From assembly GCF_029784155.1 (NCBI RefSeq), contig NC_073691.1, positions 131,068,714 through 131,132,713 on the forward strand: 64,000 nt of DNA. The letters are read 5' to 3'. The notes under the pieces are model-generated. The model saw only the letters and a program-made list of their open reading frames with translations. It ran no database searches and was not told where the DNA came from. Below, one piece after another: positions 1 through 12,688 of the stretch (positions are counted from its first letter, which is position 1; each line of letters opens with the position of its first letter). A program made the position numbers and the translations under genes. The DNA comes from Uranotaenia lowii (taxonomy: Eukaryota; Arthropoda; Insecta; Diptera; Culicidae).

Positions 1-257
1 AATCATATCACATGTTGTTTACGAATCTTTTTTTTTTTTTCAAATTTTCGATCTAAATTATCTCTATTTTTCGATTTTGTGCAATGTAGATTGTATACGC
101 GTTTGATGCATGCAAGCTTTCGTCCATTTTTTTCCAATTTATTGAAAGCTTTAATTATATTTTAACTATCACCCCCTCCCCATGATGTTTCAACTCCTAG
201 TTACAAATGAAGGATTTCAAATTTATTACGGCCTTATAAAAAAGATGGCACCTGCTT
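1..257. other. AT-rich sequence, no gene seen
   Basis: Poly-T runs and AT-rich sequence precede the first MITE. No open frame, splice pattern or RNA motif stands out. Confidence 0.6.
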
Positions 258-259
258 TA

Positions 260-1309
260 GGGGAGATGGGGGCATAATGGCCACCTTAAGGAAAACGGTT
301 ATTTAACCATAGAAAATAGCTATAATATGGAGATTACATTATTGTTTCGTGTTCAGACACTTGAAAAGCCTATTCCCTAACGGGCTGAAACGTGAAAAAC
401 TAGATGAAAACGTTAAAAAATGCATTTTAAAAAATTTTGCCAAAAGCTGAAAACCAGCCACTGTGGAGGCATAATGAGAACCCCCCCTGAGGCAGCATGA
501 GCATCATTAATCAGAGCAAGATGTGCGTTTTTGCCGGCGAATCTAGCAGCGAATTCAATTCGATGAAGTCAGGTGAGTCGTAGATTCATCAAACAAAGCA
601 ATAACAAAATAATCTAGGTCTGTTTATAGAATACAAACAATTCACGTACGCTCATACATTAAGTGCTTTGTTCGGAGGATGATGCTACTAGCCGTATAAT
701 GTAACAATAAAAAAATCGATCGTGAATTGTAAATGGAAAAAAATCACCTCGAACAGAAATCTAACTCTAGTCTTTTGATTACCTCTCCGACACCTTACCA
801 ATAATTACCAATAATCGTCGGATGAAAACTAGTCAAGGTGTGGCGCTATAAATCAATTTTAATTCGCTGCTAGATTCTACGGCAGAAAATGCTCATTATG
901 CCTCGATGATATGGTGCTCTATATGCCCCTAGTCAACAAATTTAAGTAAAAATGTGTTTTAAAGTTGATAAAAGTGAAACATCAAAAATTTTATGATGGT
1001 AAAAATTGGGAAACAATGTGTACATCATGTTGCAGTGCGTACATTATAGATCAAGGTTATTTTAAGATCATAAGAGCTTATTTCGTGGTGCTCAAAAATT
1101 ATAATATTTTCGTAACTTGAGAACCAAGCTAGTTTTTTTTTAAATATCTCTGTAAAGATGATAAGGAGATTCTTTTTTTTTGTGAAAAATTATTACTATA
1201 GGGAGTACGAAACAAATCCTCATGAAAATTTATTCAAGAAAATACGTACTTTCGTAGAAAAGCGTAGTGCTCATTATGCCCTGGGTGCTCGTTATGCCCT
1301 CATCTCCCC
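260..1309. mobile_element. MITE with GGGGAGATG termini and TA target duplication (copy 1)
   Basis: The element begins GGGGAGATGGGGGCATAATG and ends in the inverted form (…GCCCTCATCTCCCC). A TA sits immediately outside each end, the duplication made by Tc1/mariner-type transposases. A second copy lies in inverse orientation at 25313-26669. Both carry repeated 'cataatgagcac'-like words near the ends and no transposase frame, so it is non-autonomous. The family resemblance is seen directly; the superfamily is inferred from the TA duplication. Confidence 0.8.
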
Positions 1310-2498
1310 TACTTGAAAATTTTGTCATTCATTTCATATTATAATGAATATGAGCATAATAAAGCATAGCATAAAAAATATTTTAAGCATTTCAGCCACT
1401 GCAATAAATTCTGTTCATGACACGATGTTATTTTTTGCTATCATAAAAGTAAGAAAATGTCATTCCAGGGAAAAACCAAAAATGCTGAAATCCACAGACA
1501 AATATTCGCAGTGTTCCATACTACCAGCTAAAAACCCCCGTGTTTTTTTTTTATTTTATCTAGCAAATTTGAAAAAAAAATCCGTCAATATGAAAAAATG
1601 CAAAGCTTTTATAAGACGAAATAAAAAATTTGCAAAATCTGACAACTTACAGTGAATTGGGAGAATATTTTCAAATAATAGTAGGTATTACATAAAATAA
1701 ACCACTAAAATCGTTGAAGAAAAAGTTGATGTTGAGATTTGGTAATATTTTTTTTCCTTCTGACCGAAAAAAATCACTGAAAGACATTAGGTTCAGTTCG
1801 TGTACTTTTGACAAAAAAAAAAAATTTACGCTTGAAAACTCAAATTTTACCACATGAACAAAATGTTGAAATTTATTTTTGGTTTTATATATGACACTTC
1901 ACCATACTTGTGAAACCCGTATCTAAGTTTTAACTATCAATTAACAGTGAAAAGTATGAAAACCTTCAGAAATCGTCAAAAAGGATGAAAGATTTTCAAC
2001 AAAGATATTTCATTTCGATATCCAGGTGGATTATTCTAGCCTAAATGTAAAAAAATAGTCCAATATGTTTTCCAGTCACAAATATTTGTTCATGAAGTCC
2101 TATCACTAACTTAGCACAAATTATAAATAACTAAATTTTCAACAAATGCGGGAGACATTTTGTTTCATAATATGTTGGTTATCCACCATGATGGATGCAC
2201 GCACGGATTGACCGCAATTTTCGCCTAAGTATATGTTCACGTGCATTCTTTAGATTTTAAGATCGAGTTAAGTTATGGAGTGGATGTATTGTGTTGATGT
2301 AAGATATATTTTAATATATTTATTTAGGAATGCTTACTTTGCGTCAGCGTCGAATTTGATCATTTTCCCGGAAACGAAAAACAAAATATTGTATTTATGG
2401 CTATCGTTAGCATATGTAATTAAGTGATTTTTTAAGTGAAATGGTAGAACTTTGGTGCCAACACAGAATAGACATGAGATATTTGGGGAAACATCCTT
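1310..2498. other. AT-rich intergenic sequence
   Basis: Only low-complexity open frames, the longest being a Lys/Asn/Ile-rich 103 codons at 1344-1655. I see no splice signals, known domains or RNA motifs. Confidence 0.5.
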
Positions 2499-2749
2499 CC
2501 TACCCCCTTATTCTGCGCCGCGCGTGAGGTGACGGTAGTCGAGTCGAGTCGGAGTCACGTGAGTCTTGTCACCTTATTCCCGAAGCCGATGTGACAGAGG
2601 TTCATGCCCAGCTGATTACTAGATTAGGATAAAAACTCAAAAAGTTCATTCTAAAAGACGTTTCTCACCTAAAGCGACTACTGGAATCGGGAGATTAGGG
2701 TGACTCGACTATCGTCACCTCACGCGCGGCGCAGAATAAGGGGGTAGGA
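2499..2749. mobile_element. Short foldback MITE, CCTTATTCTGCGCC termini
   Basis: About 250 bp with ~45-bp nearly perfect inverted ends: CCTACCCCCTTATTCTGCGC on the left and its complement on the right, continuing into GC-rich GTGAGGTGACG. A much longer relative with the same termini is at 45090-47081 inside the FNTB intron. There is no coding content, so it is probably a deletion derivative. Confidence 0.8.
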
Positions 2750-2939
2750 TGTTTAAAAAAAAACACTAAATGATGATTTTGGCGGGTGATTGCATTATAG
2801 AGAGAATTCTTTGTATTCGGATTGGTAATGATCTAAAATTACACAATTTACAGCTATTTGCAACAATCCGCAGATTTTTTTTTCTCTGTGAGCACTGCAG
2901 TGCGCTGCTAAAGTTTTGCATATCCAAGCTCTAGTAACG

Positions 2940-3440
2940 AAGCTATGACCGAAATGAAGTGCCCGGATACTAAGTGATCGTAGCTTTGAATCCTCATCAC
3001 TAACTGTAAACTGCGTAAAGAAACTATAACATTATATTATATCTACTCTATCTACCCGATAAGGGTTTGTGAATCACGTGCCTATTTTTAAAAAGTTCGA
3101 AATCAATTTGCTGGCATACCTATTCACTTTTGTTTATCAGAATCATACTTTCAATTTTTAACAATAGCCGTAAATGTATTGCCTGAGAAGAAAAATCACA
3201 TTTGTCAGAAAATAGTCGAAAATAGCATTCCCATCAAATGAGCCTCTAGTTCTAGTAAAATGCTAGTTTCAAGAATAAGCAAACGATATTCATAAACCGC
3301 AAATGCACACTTACTAGAGCATGGGGGAGGCGAATACTATTACCTATATCTAACCTACCAATACTTTTTACAGTTGTCTAAATATTCTAATTCTATTTAT
3401 TCCAATAGTACCTGACTAGACTATTGAAAGTATCCACTTT
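2940..3440 (+). repeat. Dispersed repeat, divergent copy of 30300-30830
   Basis: This block resembles 30300-30830 in the same orientation. Shared landmarks, in order, are 'cattcccatcaaatgagcct', 'aataagcaaacgatattcat', 'aaccgcaaatgcacactta' and 'ggggaggcgaatactatta'. Similarity by eye is about 70-80%. No termini or frame identified; it may be an old transposon of unknown class. Confidence 0.6.
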
Positions 3441-3459
3441 TATAACGGCTAATTGTGAT

Positions 3460-6106
3460 ACGTGTGATCCGTGTATCTTTCACTGTAGATCGTATCGCTT
3501 GATACTTTGATTATCGTTTAATCTAGATTTTTTATATATCCAGGCTTGCCCGTAAATTTTATAAAAAATCTATAAGTCAAATCAAATCTGGTCGGAATGC
3601 TCAGATATTGGTTAAAACTTCCCGGATTTTATTCAAATTATTTTCAAAATCAAATAAGAAACTTCAATTTCTTTTTGAAGAATTTGAGAATTTGTATTCG
3701 AAAAAGATTTTGAAAAAATGAAAATAAACATAAATTTGTGTTTAGTCCTCAGATACAATTTTTACATTGGAGCTGTGATTCAATAAAAACTTTAAATTTC
3801 CAGTAATTTCCTTTTAATCTTGTCATGTCTGTTTTAGAATAATGCTTTTACTCTTTTTTTTCAATAATCGTCCTGGATAAGTGTGGTAGAGATGATGGTA
3901 TGATTTAGATTAAAGATCATCGTTCTTTTCAACAACTATTTTGAAGATATCTTGCACAAATTCGATCTTCATCTCATCCAAATTCAAAAAGCATACCTGC
4001 ACATGTTTAGATATATTTTGTCCCAGATTTCACAGGAATTAAATCTCTTTGGTGATATAGGCCCTAGAAGCGAAAAGTCATCTGATATCATTTCAGTTAT
4101 TGGCGACATTTTTAAAATCAGAGAGACTACTTGAAAAAGACCTTGTAATAAATCATCTGCTAATATCATCTGGTTGAAAATAATCGGGGGTATGAAGGGT
4201 ATTAAAATGGAAGAAATAGAAGGAAAATGAAAAAATCATTTTATGTTTTTTTCGTTAAAATCTCAACGGAACATTCGACCGAATATTGAGCCGAATTATT
4301 GTTTCGCCGCATAGTTGCAAACGTCACTATTCGGTACATCTCTATACAACATCATTTAGTATAAATGGAAAACAAGTCAACTAAGAATAATTCCAGGCGG
4401 TTTTCTTAAGATTTTCATTCAAAGACTTTTCAAAAGAAATTTTTTTTGGAACAAAGGAAAATGCATTTAAACCAAAAAAGAAATTTTTATGGATCTCAAA
4501 ATCAAATACTTTTCCGTTATTTTTGCGGCACTTTTCTTTGAATTAAAAAATCTTTTCGCTGCGTGAATTAAACACTATCACTGGAAAGTTATAATTTCTA
4601 GAGATGTACCGAATATTCGGTCGGCCGAATACCGCCAAAAAACCGTTAAGCCGAATAATCGGCTCACCGAATAGTTGAGCTAGGAATTCGGCCGAATAGG
4701 CCGAATATTTATGTTTTAAAATTTTTACAAAAACAGACTTCTCAAATTTTTCAACTGATGTTGGATAATTTATTAAATATCCAAAAGTAATGTTTAAAAA
4801 CCTTCAAAATCATCAAAAAATTATAGTTTCAGTTAAACATTTTAGATGCATGCGTGTATTTTTCACTGTAGATAGGTTCATACTTTGATTATCGTTTATT
4901 TCAAATGTTTTTGATATATCCAGGCTTGCCCATAAACCAAATAAAGAATTCGAGAAAAGCTTAATCTGACCGGGATGGCCACATTTTTTTTAAACTTTTC
5001 GGATTTGTTTTGGGTTTATTAAGAATTTTTGCCGAATAAAAAAAAATTTAAATATTTCTTAAAAAATTTGAAATTTCCTGTTAATAAACGATTTTTTGGA
5101 GTAAATTTATTCGTTAGATACGATTTGAACCCTGCTGTTGTAATTCGATGAAAACTTAAAATTTCAAGTAATTTTATTTCTTTTTCCTCTTGTATGTTTG
5201 AGAATAATGCATATTTTCTGTTCAGATTTTCCTTTTTTTCTACATGTTTTAAAAAAAAATCGTTTAAACCCGGCCGTGTGGATACGTGGCTTTCTTTTCG
5301 GCAACTATTTTGATGACATCTAGCAAAAATTAGACATTCATCTAATTTGATATAAATAACGCAATTTCAAATAAATTAACACCTGTTCTGACATGTTTTG
5401 TCCCAGATTTCACTGGAATCCAATCTCTTTTGAGATAAACATTTTAGAAGCGAAAAGTCCTTTCAGAAAATGGCGACGTTTTGAAAATCAAAGAAACCTC
5501 TACTAAATAAAGATCTGATACATCTGGTTGGAAATAATCGACTTAATTTAAAATCCCAGATAAAAAAAAATAATCGACTTAAAAAGTCATTTGATCATTT
5601 CAGTTATAGGTGACATTTTTAAAATCAGAGACACTACTTGAAAAAGGCCTTGTAATAAATCATCTGCTAATATCATCTGGTTGAAAATAATCGGGGGTAT
5701 GAGGGGTATTAAAATGGAAGAAATAGGAGGAAAATGAAAAAATCATTTTGTTTTTTTCGTTAAAACCTTAACGGAATATTCGACCGAATATTGGGCAGAA
5801 TTATTGTTTAGCCGCATAGTTGCAAACGTCACTATTCGGTACATCTTTACACAACATCATTTAGTATAAATGGAAAACAAGTCAACTAAGAGTAATTACA
5901 GGCTGTTTTCGTAAGATTTTCAAAGACTTTTCAAAGGAAAAATTTTTTGGAACAAAGGAAAATGTATTTAAACCAAAAAAGAAATTTTTATGGATCTCAA
6001 AATCAAATACTGTTCTGTTATTTTTGCGGCACTTTTCTTTGAAATAAAAAATTTTTGGCTGCGTGAATTAAACACTATCACTGGAAAATTATAATTTCCA
6101 TTTCCA
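3460..6106 (+). repeat. Partial tandem duplication of old MITE sequence, period ~1.5 kb
   Basis: Positions 4076-4603 and 5583-6106 are near-identical and both end 'ttaaacactatcactggaaa'. The flanking parts 3460-4075 and 4850-5545 match much less well. An element running 4603-5853 has ends AGAGATGTACCGAAT and ATTCGGTACATCT and is rich in GCCGAATA words. Both units also hold the right end (gcggcac…gctgcgtg) of the TIR family complete at 17391-18488. I infer an old insertion followed by a more recent local duplication. Confidence 0.65.
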
Positions 6107-7437
6107 AGTTTGCAACAAATAGTCCTGAAATCAAAATTTATCTATGATTTAATTTTTTTTATATTTGTTATTCAATCTTAGTTGTTTTGATATGATTTAT
6201 CGTTTTTAAATGATTGTAATAGTATGTGGTGCACCATAATGTAACGGAATCTGTAAGAACTGATGAATATTTTTTTTTTAGTTTTTATTTTTGACACTTT
6301 ACCAGCATTATGGACAAACTGATAAATAGTTCCAATAGATTCCTTAGTAAAAATTATTAATCAAGTTTCCTTTGTTCCAATCTTTACTTCCAAGAGCGAG
6401 TATAGGCGCTATAACCTTAAAATCCGTAAAGCTTCAGTCCCAGACGTGTGGTTTTCCTCATCAAGGAGCATTGAGGAGCATTGATAACCCCCATTTGAAA
6501 CGTATGGTACTGGTGGTCCACGTTTCTTCCTGTTCCTGTGTTCCAGATTTCTCTGCGTTCTCTGCTCCATGGTAGGCCCAACCAATTTGTGTTTTTGATC
6601 ATTTTAATGTTTTTATTAAAAACATAAACAAAGACAAGAAGAATAATAAGACACTTTTATTATTCTTTGGGACTCAGACATAAGTTCTGGCTATGGAAGT
6701 ACGATTAGTGATTAGTGATTGTAATAGTATGTGGTGCATAAACAAATTTTAACATTTTTTTTTATTTCTTATACTATTTTTGGTACACCAGTTCTGGTAA
6801 AACTTATGAGTTTTTTTTTTCAATTCAGAGGTAGTTGAAGAAATACCAATTAAATTGCAAAACCTAAGATTTTCATAAAACTTTTTTTTTTATCTATTGA
6901 GTTCTGACTTGGAAATTTAAATTATAATTCTAAATTTTTGTCTGAATTCCTGATCATGGAACCAAAAATTAGTTTCAATTTCCTTTTGTATTTTTTCCAA
7001 TTTTAGGTTTGAATTCCCGGTTCTTTCTCTATTTTCCCGGTGCGATTTTCAATTTTCGGTTCTGTGGCCACCCTGCTTCATTAATGCCGATAGTTTGTCG
7101 AAATGTGTATATTACACAACTAAAAAAATCATTTCAATAAAACAATTCCCGACACAGTGACAAGCCCATAATTTGGTAATAATTAGGTAAAAATTGAGTG
7201 CACGTTCAATTTTAAAAGTAACTGTAGATGCTTTACATTTTATTATAACAAAAACTAAAAAAGTGAAGTTTCACTTAAACACACACAACTGTAAATGTTC
7301 AGTGTTTTAATTCAATCCGATATTACATTTGTGTTTTAATTCCAATATGTATTTAATTTTATTTATTTATTTAAATGAATATAAAAGAAATGTACTGTTC
7401 GCATACAAGTGCAGAAGTCTAATTCGAAAACTAAGAT
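6107..7437. other. AT-rich sequence, no gene seen
   Basis: The open frames at 6372-6602 overlap on both strands and show no recognisable domain. The rest is low-complexity AT-rich sequence. Confidence 0.5.
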
Positions 7438-7672
7438 TTATTGCAATTTATTGAAAACAATATCACGCGCATCCTTCATCGATCCAAGGTACGGGTCGCT
7501 CACATCATGCAATTCATCTCTTCGACGGATTGTGTGTATGGATAAAAGAAGATAGTTTTTTTCTACTCTTGCTTTTCTTACCTGATGTCCTCGACGGCAA
7601 CGGAATCCGGTTACCCTTCCTCCGGGATCGACGCACATACGACCGAGACGAGGAGAAAGAAGCACTCGGCAT
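7438..7672 (-). CDS. Possible small two-exon gene, 56 aa, unrecognised
   Basis: On the minus strand an ATG with a purine at -3 (7672) opens a Ser/Arg-rich exon, MPSASFSSSRSYVRR…, that ends at 7582 before GTAAGA. Joining to 7517 removes a 64-bp GT-AG intron and keeps one frame to a TAA at 7438-7440. The second exon reads DELHDVSDPYLG…FNKLQ. AATAAA words overlap the stop. The 56-residue product is basic at the N terminus and acidic in the middle, with no signal peptide or membrane segment. The acceptor (cgtcgaagag) lacks a good pyrimidine tract, and an unspliced 53-codon reading is possible. I do not recognise it. Confidence 0.3.
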
Positions 7673-7794
7673 TTTGCTTTTCTCAGGTAAAACCAGACCG
7701 ATTTTTGGCAATTTTAAAACCTTTTTCAACAAGCAGATTGTTTTGTGTATTTTTCGTTTTTCCTCAATTTTACCGTCCACAAAAATTTAAATAA

Positions 7795-9290
7795 CACACA
7801 CTCTACGCTGGCTGTGTGCTGGCTACTTTTACTGCTGGTCGATGGTGATGATGATGATACACACAAATCGATTTTCCAGCTGCCTCCTTTGCCGGAGAGC
7901 TTGACTGGTTCTCTCCCTGTCTAGCGCAACGGTGTTCGTAATTCCCGGTTTCGACTTCTCTTTTACACAATAGGCATGTCGCTGTTTGAGAAGCTGGAAT
8001 TATTTCCTGACACTGCTACTTCAAATTTGACGTCTACCGAGATTAGCCCATCCAGAACCAAATCCTTCCGACAGTGAAAAAATATGGAAATTACCTCCAA
8101 ATGCATGACTATTGTACGTATTTTGATTTTTTTTTTCAACGATGTTAATCGATATCTATTGCACTTGAACAATAATGAGTAGTTGCAAATTCTTAACGTA
8201 ACTTACATATAAGAATTCGACAAACTACTACCCAGTTCAGACAATCAGTCGGAGCTACATGAAATACTTTGCACTTTTCACCCTCATACCCACACCTTTC
8301 TTCGACTTTAAAGAGGTTTCCCTTGTTTTGCTATCGGAACCGTATCCGACTTCAGCAGCGTACGTAGCTCTGCTTAATTTTTCGAGTTGTTTTAAATCAA
8401 TGACAACAAACGAAGCCCCAACTCAAAGACGTTTGAAATTGGGTTTACACACGCACAAGCTTCATTTCGGTACACAACAATACACTTTTTTCAACGTCCA
8501 TGAGACCAAGACGAATACTCGGCCGTGTCAAGTACCTATGTATATATCAGGGAACAATTATGGGCCTGGTTTACGATGAACAAAGAAATCACCATCAAAT
8601 GATGTGATCCACAGTTCGGTTCAGATCTTCGAACGGCACCGATTCGTCCACTTCCACCGGATTAATTTGATGGTCACAAGAAGCGTGGTCACAAACTAAA
8701 TCGGGTAATCTGTTCCGTTTGTCGACGCAGTCACCACCGATATGTCCTCGGTTCTCGAATCAATGAGATCGGCCATTTTTCCGCACTAAAACACAGTGAC
8801 TGGTGGTGTTCATCGCCGTTTCTTGACACCGCCGCACCAGAGCAAAAGCAATACTCTTCTCAATGTTGCTGGATGACTGGTTTGTACGCTGCTGCTGTTT
8901 TTGTTGTTATTGCTGTTTCTTTTGCTGCTGCTGCTGTTAGTTTGCTACTTCACTGGTCTGGTCTGGCTGGAGTTGGTTCGTTCCGTTCATTCATTTCATT
9001 TCAACACAGCCGCTGTCGCTCTGTCATCCTCATATACACAAATACGAATAGGGTACTGAAACAGGAAAAGCTCTCTCACCGCATAAATTTTGCTGCTGCT
9101 GTTCTTGTTTTCTTCAGGCTGGTCCCAAAGGTGTCCGTCCAGATATATCTGTACAATTCAAAAGAGAAGAGAATAAAAATCGAGTTTAGTTCAGTACAGC
9201 CAGTGGACGATTCTCAGGATTCGTTTCTTTGGGTAAAACGAAATATGGTGAGAATAATATACCCTTTCAAACAGCTGCATAACATACACA
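7795..9290. other. Moderately GC-rich stretch with CTG repeats
   Basis: Base composition is less AT-rich than the surroundings. Imperfect CTG/CAG runs lie at about 8888-8940. Open frames occur on both strands (8259-8579 and 8873-9322 plus; 7963-8172 minus), but none has a recognisable domain. On the minus strand a 26-codon ATG frame from 8776 is followed one base out of phase by a further ~45 open codons to about 8597. This could be a 5' exon region of a minus-strand gene; nothing firm. Confidence 0.3.
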
Positions 9291-9518
9291 CGCTAACTTT
9301 TGGCTACCCCTTAAAAGAGTAAAATTGACCCGTTATTGAGAACCTCCATGATCTGTCAAATAACGGATCATTTTATTGGATCAATATTACCCCTTATTTC
9401 GGAAAAGGAAAGTCCGCTTAAAAAGGGTAATTTTAGAACTTGCGAAGTTTCAACTATTGTTACTTTTCTTTGTCCGATGAAGCGATTATGGAGAGAGATT
9501 TTGGTAAGGTTTTTATTC

Positions 9519-10918
9519 ATAATCGACCATATGACATAGTCCGACCATGCAACATAATCTAACCTTGTGACACAATCCGATCATGCAACATAATCTGATC
9601 ATACAACATAATCGACCATGTGGCATAATCCCATCATGCAACATAATGGACCATGTGATATAATCCGACCATGCAACTCAATCGACCATGTGAAAAAATT
9701 CGATCATGCAACATAATCGACAATTTGACATAATCCGGACCATGATAATCGTACCATGTGACATAATCCGACCATGCAACATAATCGACCATGTGGCATA
9801 ACCCGAACATGCAACATAATCGACCATGTGACATAATACCATCATCCAACATAATTGAACATGTGATATACATAATCCGGCCATGCAACTTGAATCGACC
9901 ATGTGAAAAAATCCGATCATGCAACATAATCGACAATGTGATATAATCCGATCATGCAACATAATCGACCATGTGACATAATATGACCATTCAACATAAT
10001 CTGATCATGCAACATAATCGACCATGTGATATAATCACATCATGTAACATAATGTACCATGTGATATAATCCAACCATGCAACATAATCGAACTATGTGA
10101 CATAATCTGACCATGCAACATAATCGGATCATGCGACATAGTAGACCATATGACACAATTCGATCATGCAACATTATGGTACCATGACATAATCCAACCA
10201 TGCAACATAATCGAACCATGTGACATAATCCGACTATACAACATAATCGGATCATGTGACATAATTGGATCATGTGACATAATATACCAAGACACAATTC
10301 GATCATGCAACATAATGGGACCATGACATAATCCGACCATGCAACATAATCAACAATGTGACATCATCCGATCATGCAACATAATCGACCATGTGACATA
10401 ATCCGGCTATGCAACATAGTCGGACCTTGTGACACAATCCGATCATGCAACATAATTGACCATGTGATATAATCCGACCATACAACATAATCGGACCATG
10501 TGACATAATGGACCATGTGACATAATCAGATCATGCAACATGTGACATAATCCGACCATGCAACATAATCGGAACATGTGACATAATCATATCATGCAAC
10601 ATAATTGGACCATGTGACATAATCACATCATGCAACATAATCGGACCATGTGACATAATCAGATCACGCAACATAATTGACAATGTAACATAATCTAACC
10701 ATTTAACATAATTCGACTATGCAACATAATCGAACCATGATACATAATCCGACCACGCAACACAATCTGACCATGTGACATAATCCGACCATGCAACATA
10801 ATCGGCCCATGTGACATAATCGACCATGTGACTTAATCCGACCACGCAACATAATCGGACCATGTGACATAATCCGATTATGCAACATAATTCGACTATG
10901 TGACATAATTTGACAACG
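9519..10918. repeat. Minisatellite, ~35-bp unit of two related halves
   Basis: About 1.4 kb of imperfect tandem copies. The unit alternates GACCATGTGACATAATC with GACCATGCAACATAATC, so it is itself a diverged dimer of a 17-18 bp word. Single-base changes and small deletions are common, which argues for an old array. The Cys/His/Met-rich minus-strand frames over it are a by-product of the repeat. Confidence 0.92.
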
Positions 10919-11164
10919 CCACATGCGATGACATGTAGGATTCCTGCCACTGGACGCCTCCGCCGCTGGCTGTCTACGCTGCTGGCCGTCATCGCTGCTC
11001 GCCGTCATCGCTGCTCACTGGCCCACGGTTGCCACTGAACTACTGCAAATCGATATCTGAGTCGGATTACCAATGGTGGGGTCCAAACTCAGATCGAAGC
11101 GCAGCAACGTCCGTTCAGTTCAACGGCAAACAGAGATAGTCGAGTTGACTTTTTTTTTGCACGG

Positions 11165-11620
11165 GATTTTCATCCCGGAATCACTGCTTCAAACCGAGAA
11201 AAAACAATATTCCCAATGGATTTCCTACTTGTCGCGCTACAAAACACCCTGGCCTGGCATCAGCTTTGTTGCGCTTTCTAAAGCGCTCAGTATGACAGAA
11301 TGACAGGTCTGCGCTTTTTCCATGGAGATTAAATGAGAGCAGCCGGATGCAGCCGAGTCGACCGACGGGCCCTTTGTTTTAGGCTGATGTCATGCTCAGG
11401 CGACAAGCAGCGCGTTGATTTGCAACGCTCTCACACGACATACCTGCTCTCATTTAATCTCCATGGAAAAAGCGCAGACCTGTCATTCTATCATACTGAG
11501 CGCTTTAGAAAGCGCTACAAAGCTGATGCCAGGGTGTTTTGTAGCGCGACAAGTAGGAAATCCAATGGGAATATTGTTTTTTCTCGGTTTGAAGCAGTGA
11601 TTCCGGGTTTTAAGCACAAT
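11165..11620. repeat. Long inverted repeat, arms ~175 bp, loop ~105 bp
   Basis: The left arm (about 11165-11337) and right arm (about 11444-11620) are complementary almost base for base. Examples are 'cccggaatcactgcttc' against 'gaagcagtgattccggg' and 'tttccatggagattaaatga' against its complement. The right arm belongs to the MITE at 11382-12410, so the left arm is probably a truncated copy in opposite orientation. Confidence 0.85.
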
Positions 11621-12410
11621 AGTTCGAAGATCCGTCCGATCCACCCTTAAAAGATATCTTTTTAATGAAACTCAGCCTAGTAGCACCCGCCCACCTTGAC
11701 TGTACATAGCTGGTATGACTAGTCGGGGGGTGGAGCGTTACTAGGCTTCGCCCAAAAACCAATGCAAACTTAAAACGCCTAGCCCTCCCAAAAAATTCGT
11801 CATCCACCGAAGCAGCGCGAATGCAAGCGCGGTAAAGCTTGCAATAATATGGACTCTTGGGAGATTTGGAAACAGGAAATGGTTTCCTTGTTACGCACAA
11901 CCTGGAATTATCTGAAAACCCTTCCCCTCCTATCCCTATCCCATATTCCCATTCCTTTATTTCCTATTCTTTATATCCTTTCCTTCATATCCTTTTAATG
12001 AGTAGAAGTAGTAGTCAATAAGCTTAGTTTTAAGATATACCTAGGAACTAAGCACTCTTGCACACACACTTCCTACTGAATACACAACTTAGAGACCGAC
12101 AACAGTTTTCGAACTTATACGGTTTATGTTCGCTAAATGAAGAAAAAAAAATTGTAATAATAAACTAAAAAATATCTTAATCGGCGAGCAAATTTTTATG
12201 AATTCTTAGTTCCGGCAAAAAAACAAAAAATTTTGTCGGTTCAAATTTCGGCATTCTTACAATCCGATTATCAGATGTAAAGAAGTGATGATTTGTAGTG
12301 TATTTCAAAGCGACATGGCGCGCCAGTATGACATACCAATGCGTTGCATTGCTTGCTAATTGGAACTTAGAACGCAAAGTGATGCTTGTCGCCTCAGCAA
12401 GACATCAACC
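11382..12410. mobile_element. MITE with GGCTGATGTCATGCT ends and TTA duplication
   Basis: Starts GGCTGATGTCATGCTCAGGC, ends with the inverted form (…gcctcagcaagacatcaacc), and is flanked by TTA on both sides. The same family is at 60848-61416, where the interrupted host sequence shows a 3-bp ATA duplication. A 3-bp duplication suggests a PIF/Harbinger-type transposase; no transposase frame is present. Confidence 0.75.
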
Positions 12411-12688
12411 TTATACCTTTCGTAGGTAGGGAAAAACAAAACTCATCAAACCAGGCGTTGGTGATGAAGTCATAATCCTTTAGATGTGATGTCCGTTAAT
12501 GAGGCGTTTTTCGTGACGCGAGAACCGTTCGCAAATTTCAATTTGTCCCCCTATACTTATAGTGTTCCCGTAAGACGTCATTCTACGTCAAAAAACATAT
12601 GTCTTATTAAAAATAGAAAGAAAAAACAATGCATTTAACTACTCAAATTAATTTTTATTATTATTTTAATCTACAATTTCCGACGAGT

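Noticed and set aside
7514..7780. 88-codon reading that begins upstream of the 7672 ATG
   Set aside because: Its first codon is GTG, which is not a credible start in this context; the ATG at 7672 has a better surrounding sequence.
8597..8776. A coding exon starting MADLIDSRTEDISVV
   Set aside because: The ATG frame stops after 26 codons, and continuing requires an unproven one-base shift; there is no homology I recognise.
9634..11008. Cys/His/Met-rich frames resembling zinc-binding proteins
   Set aside because: They come from the ~35-bp minisatellite read in several frames.
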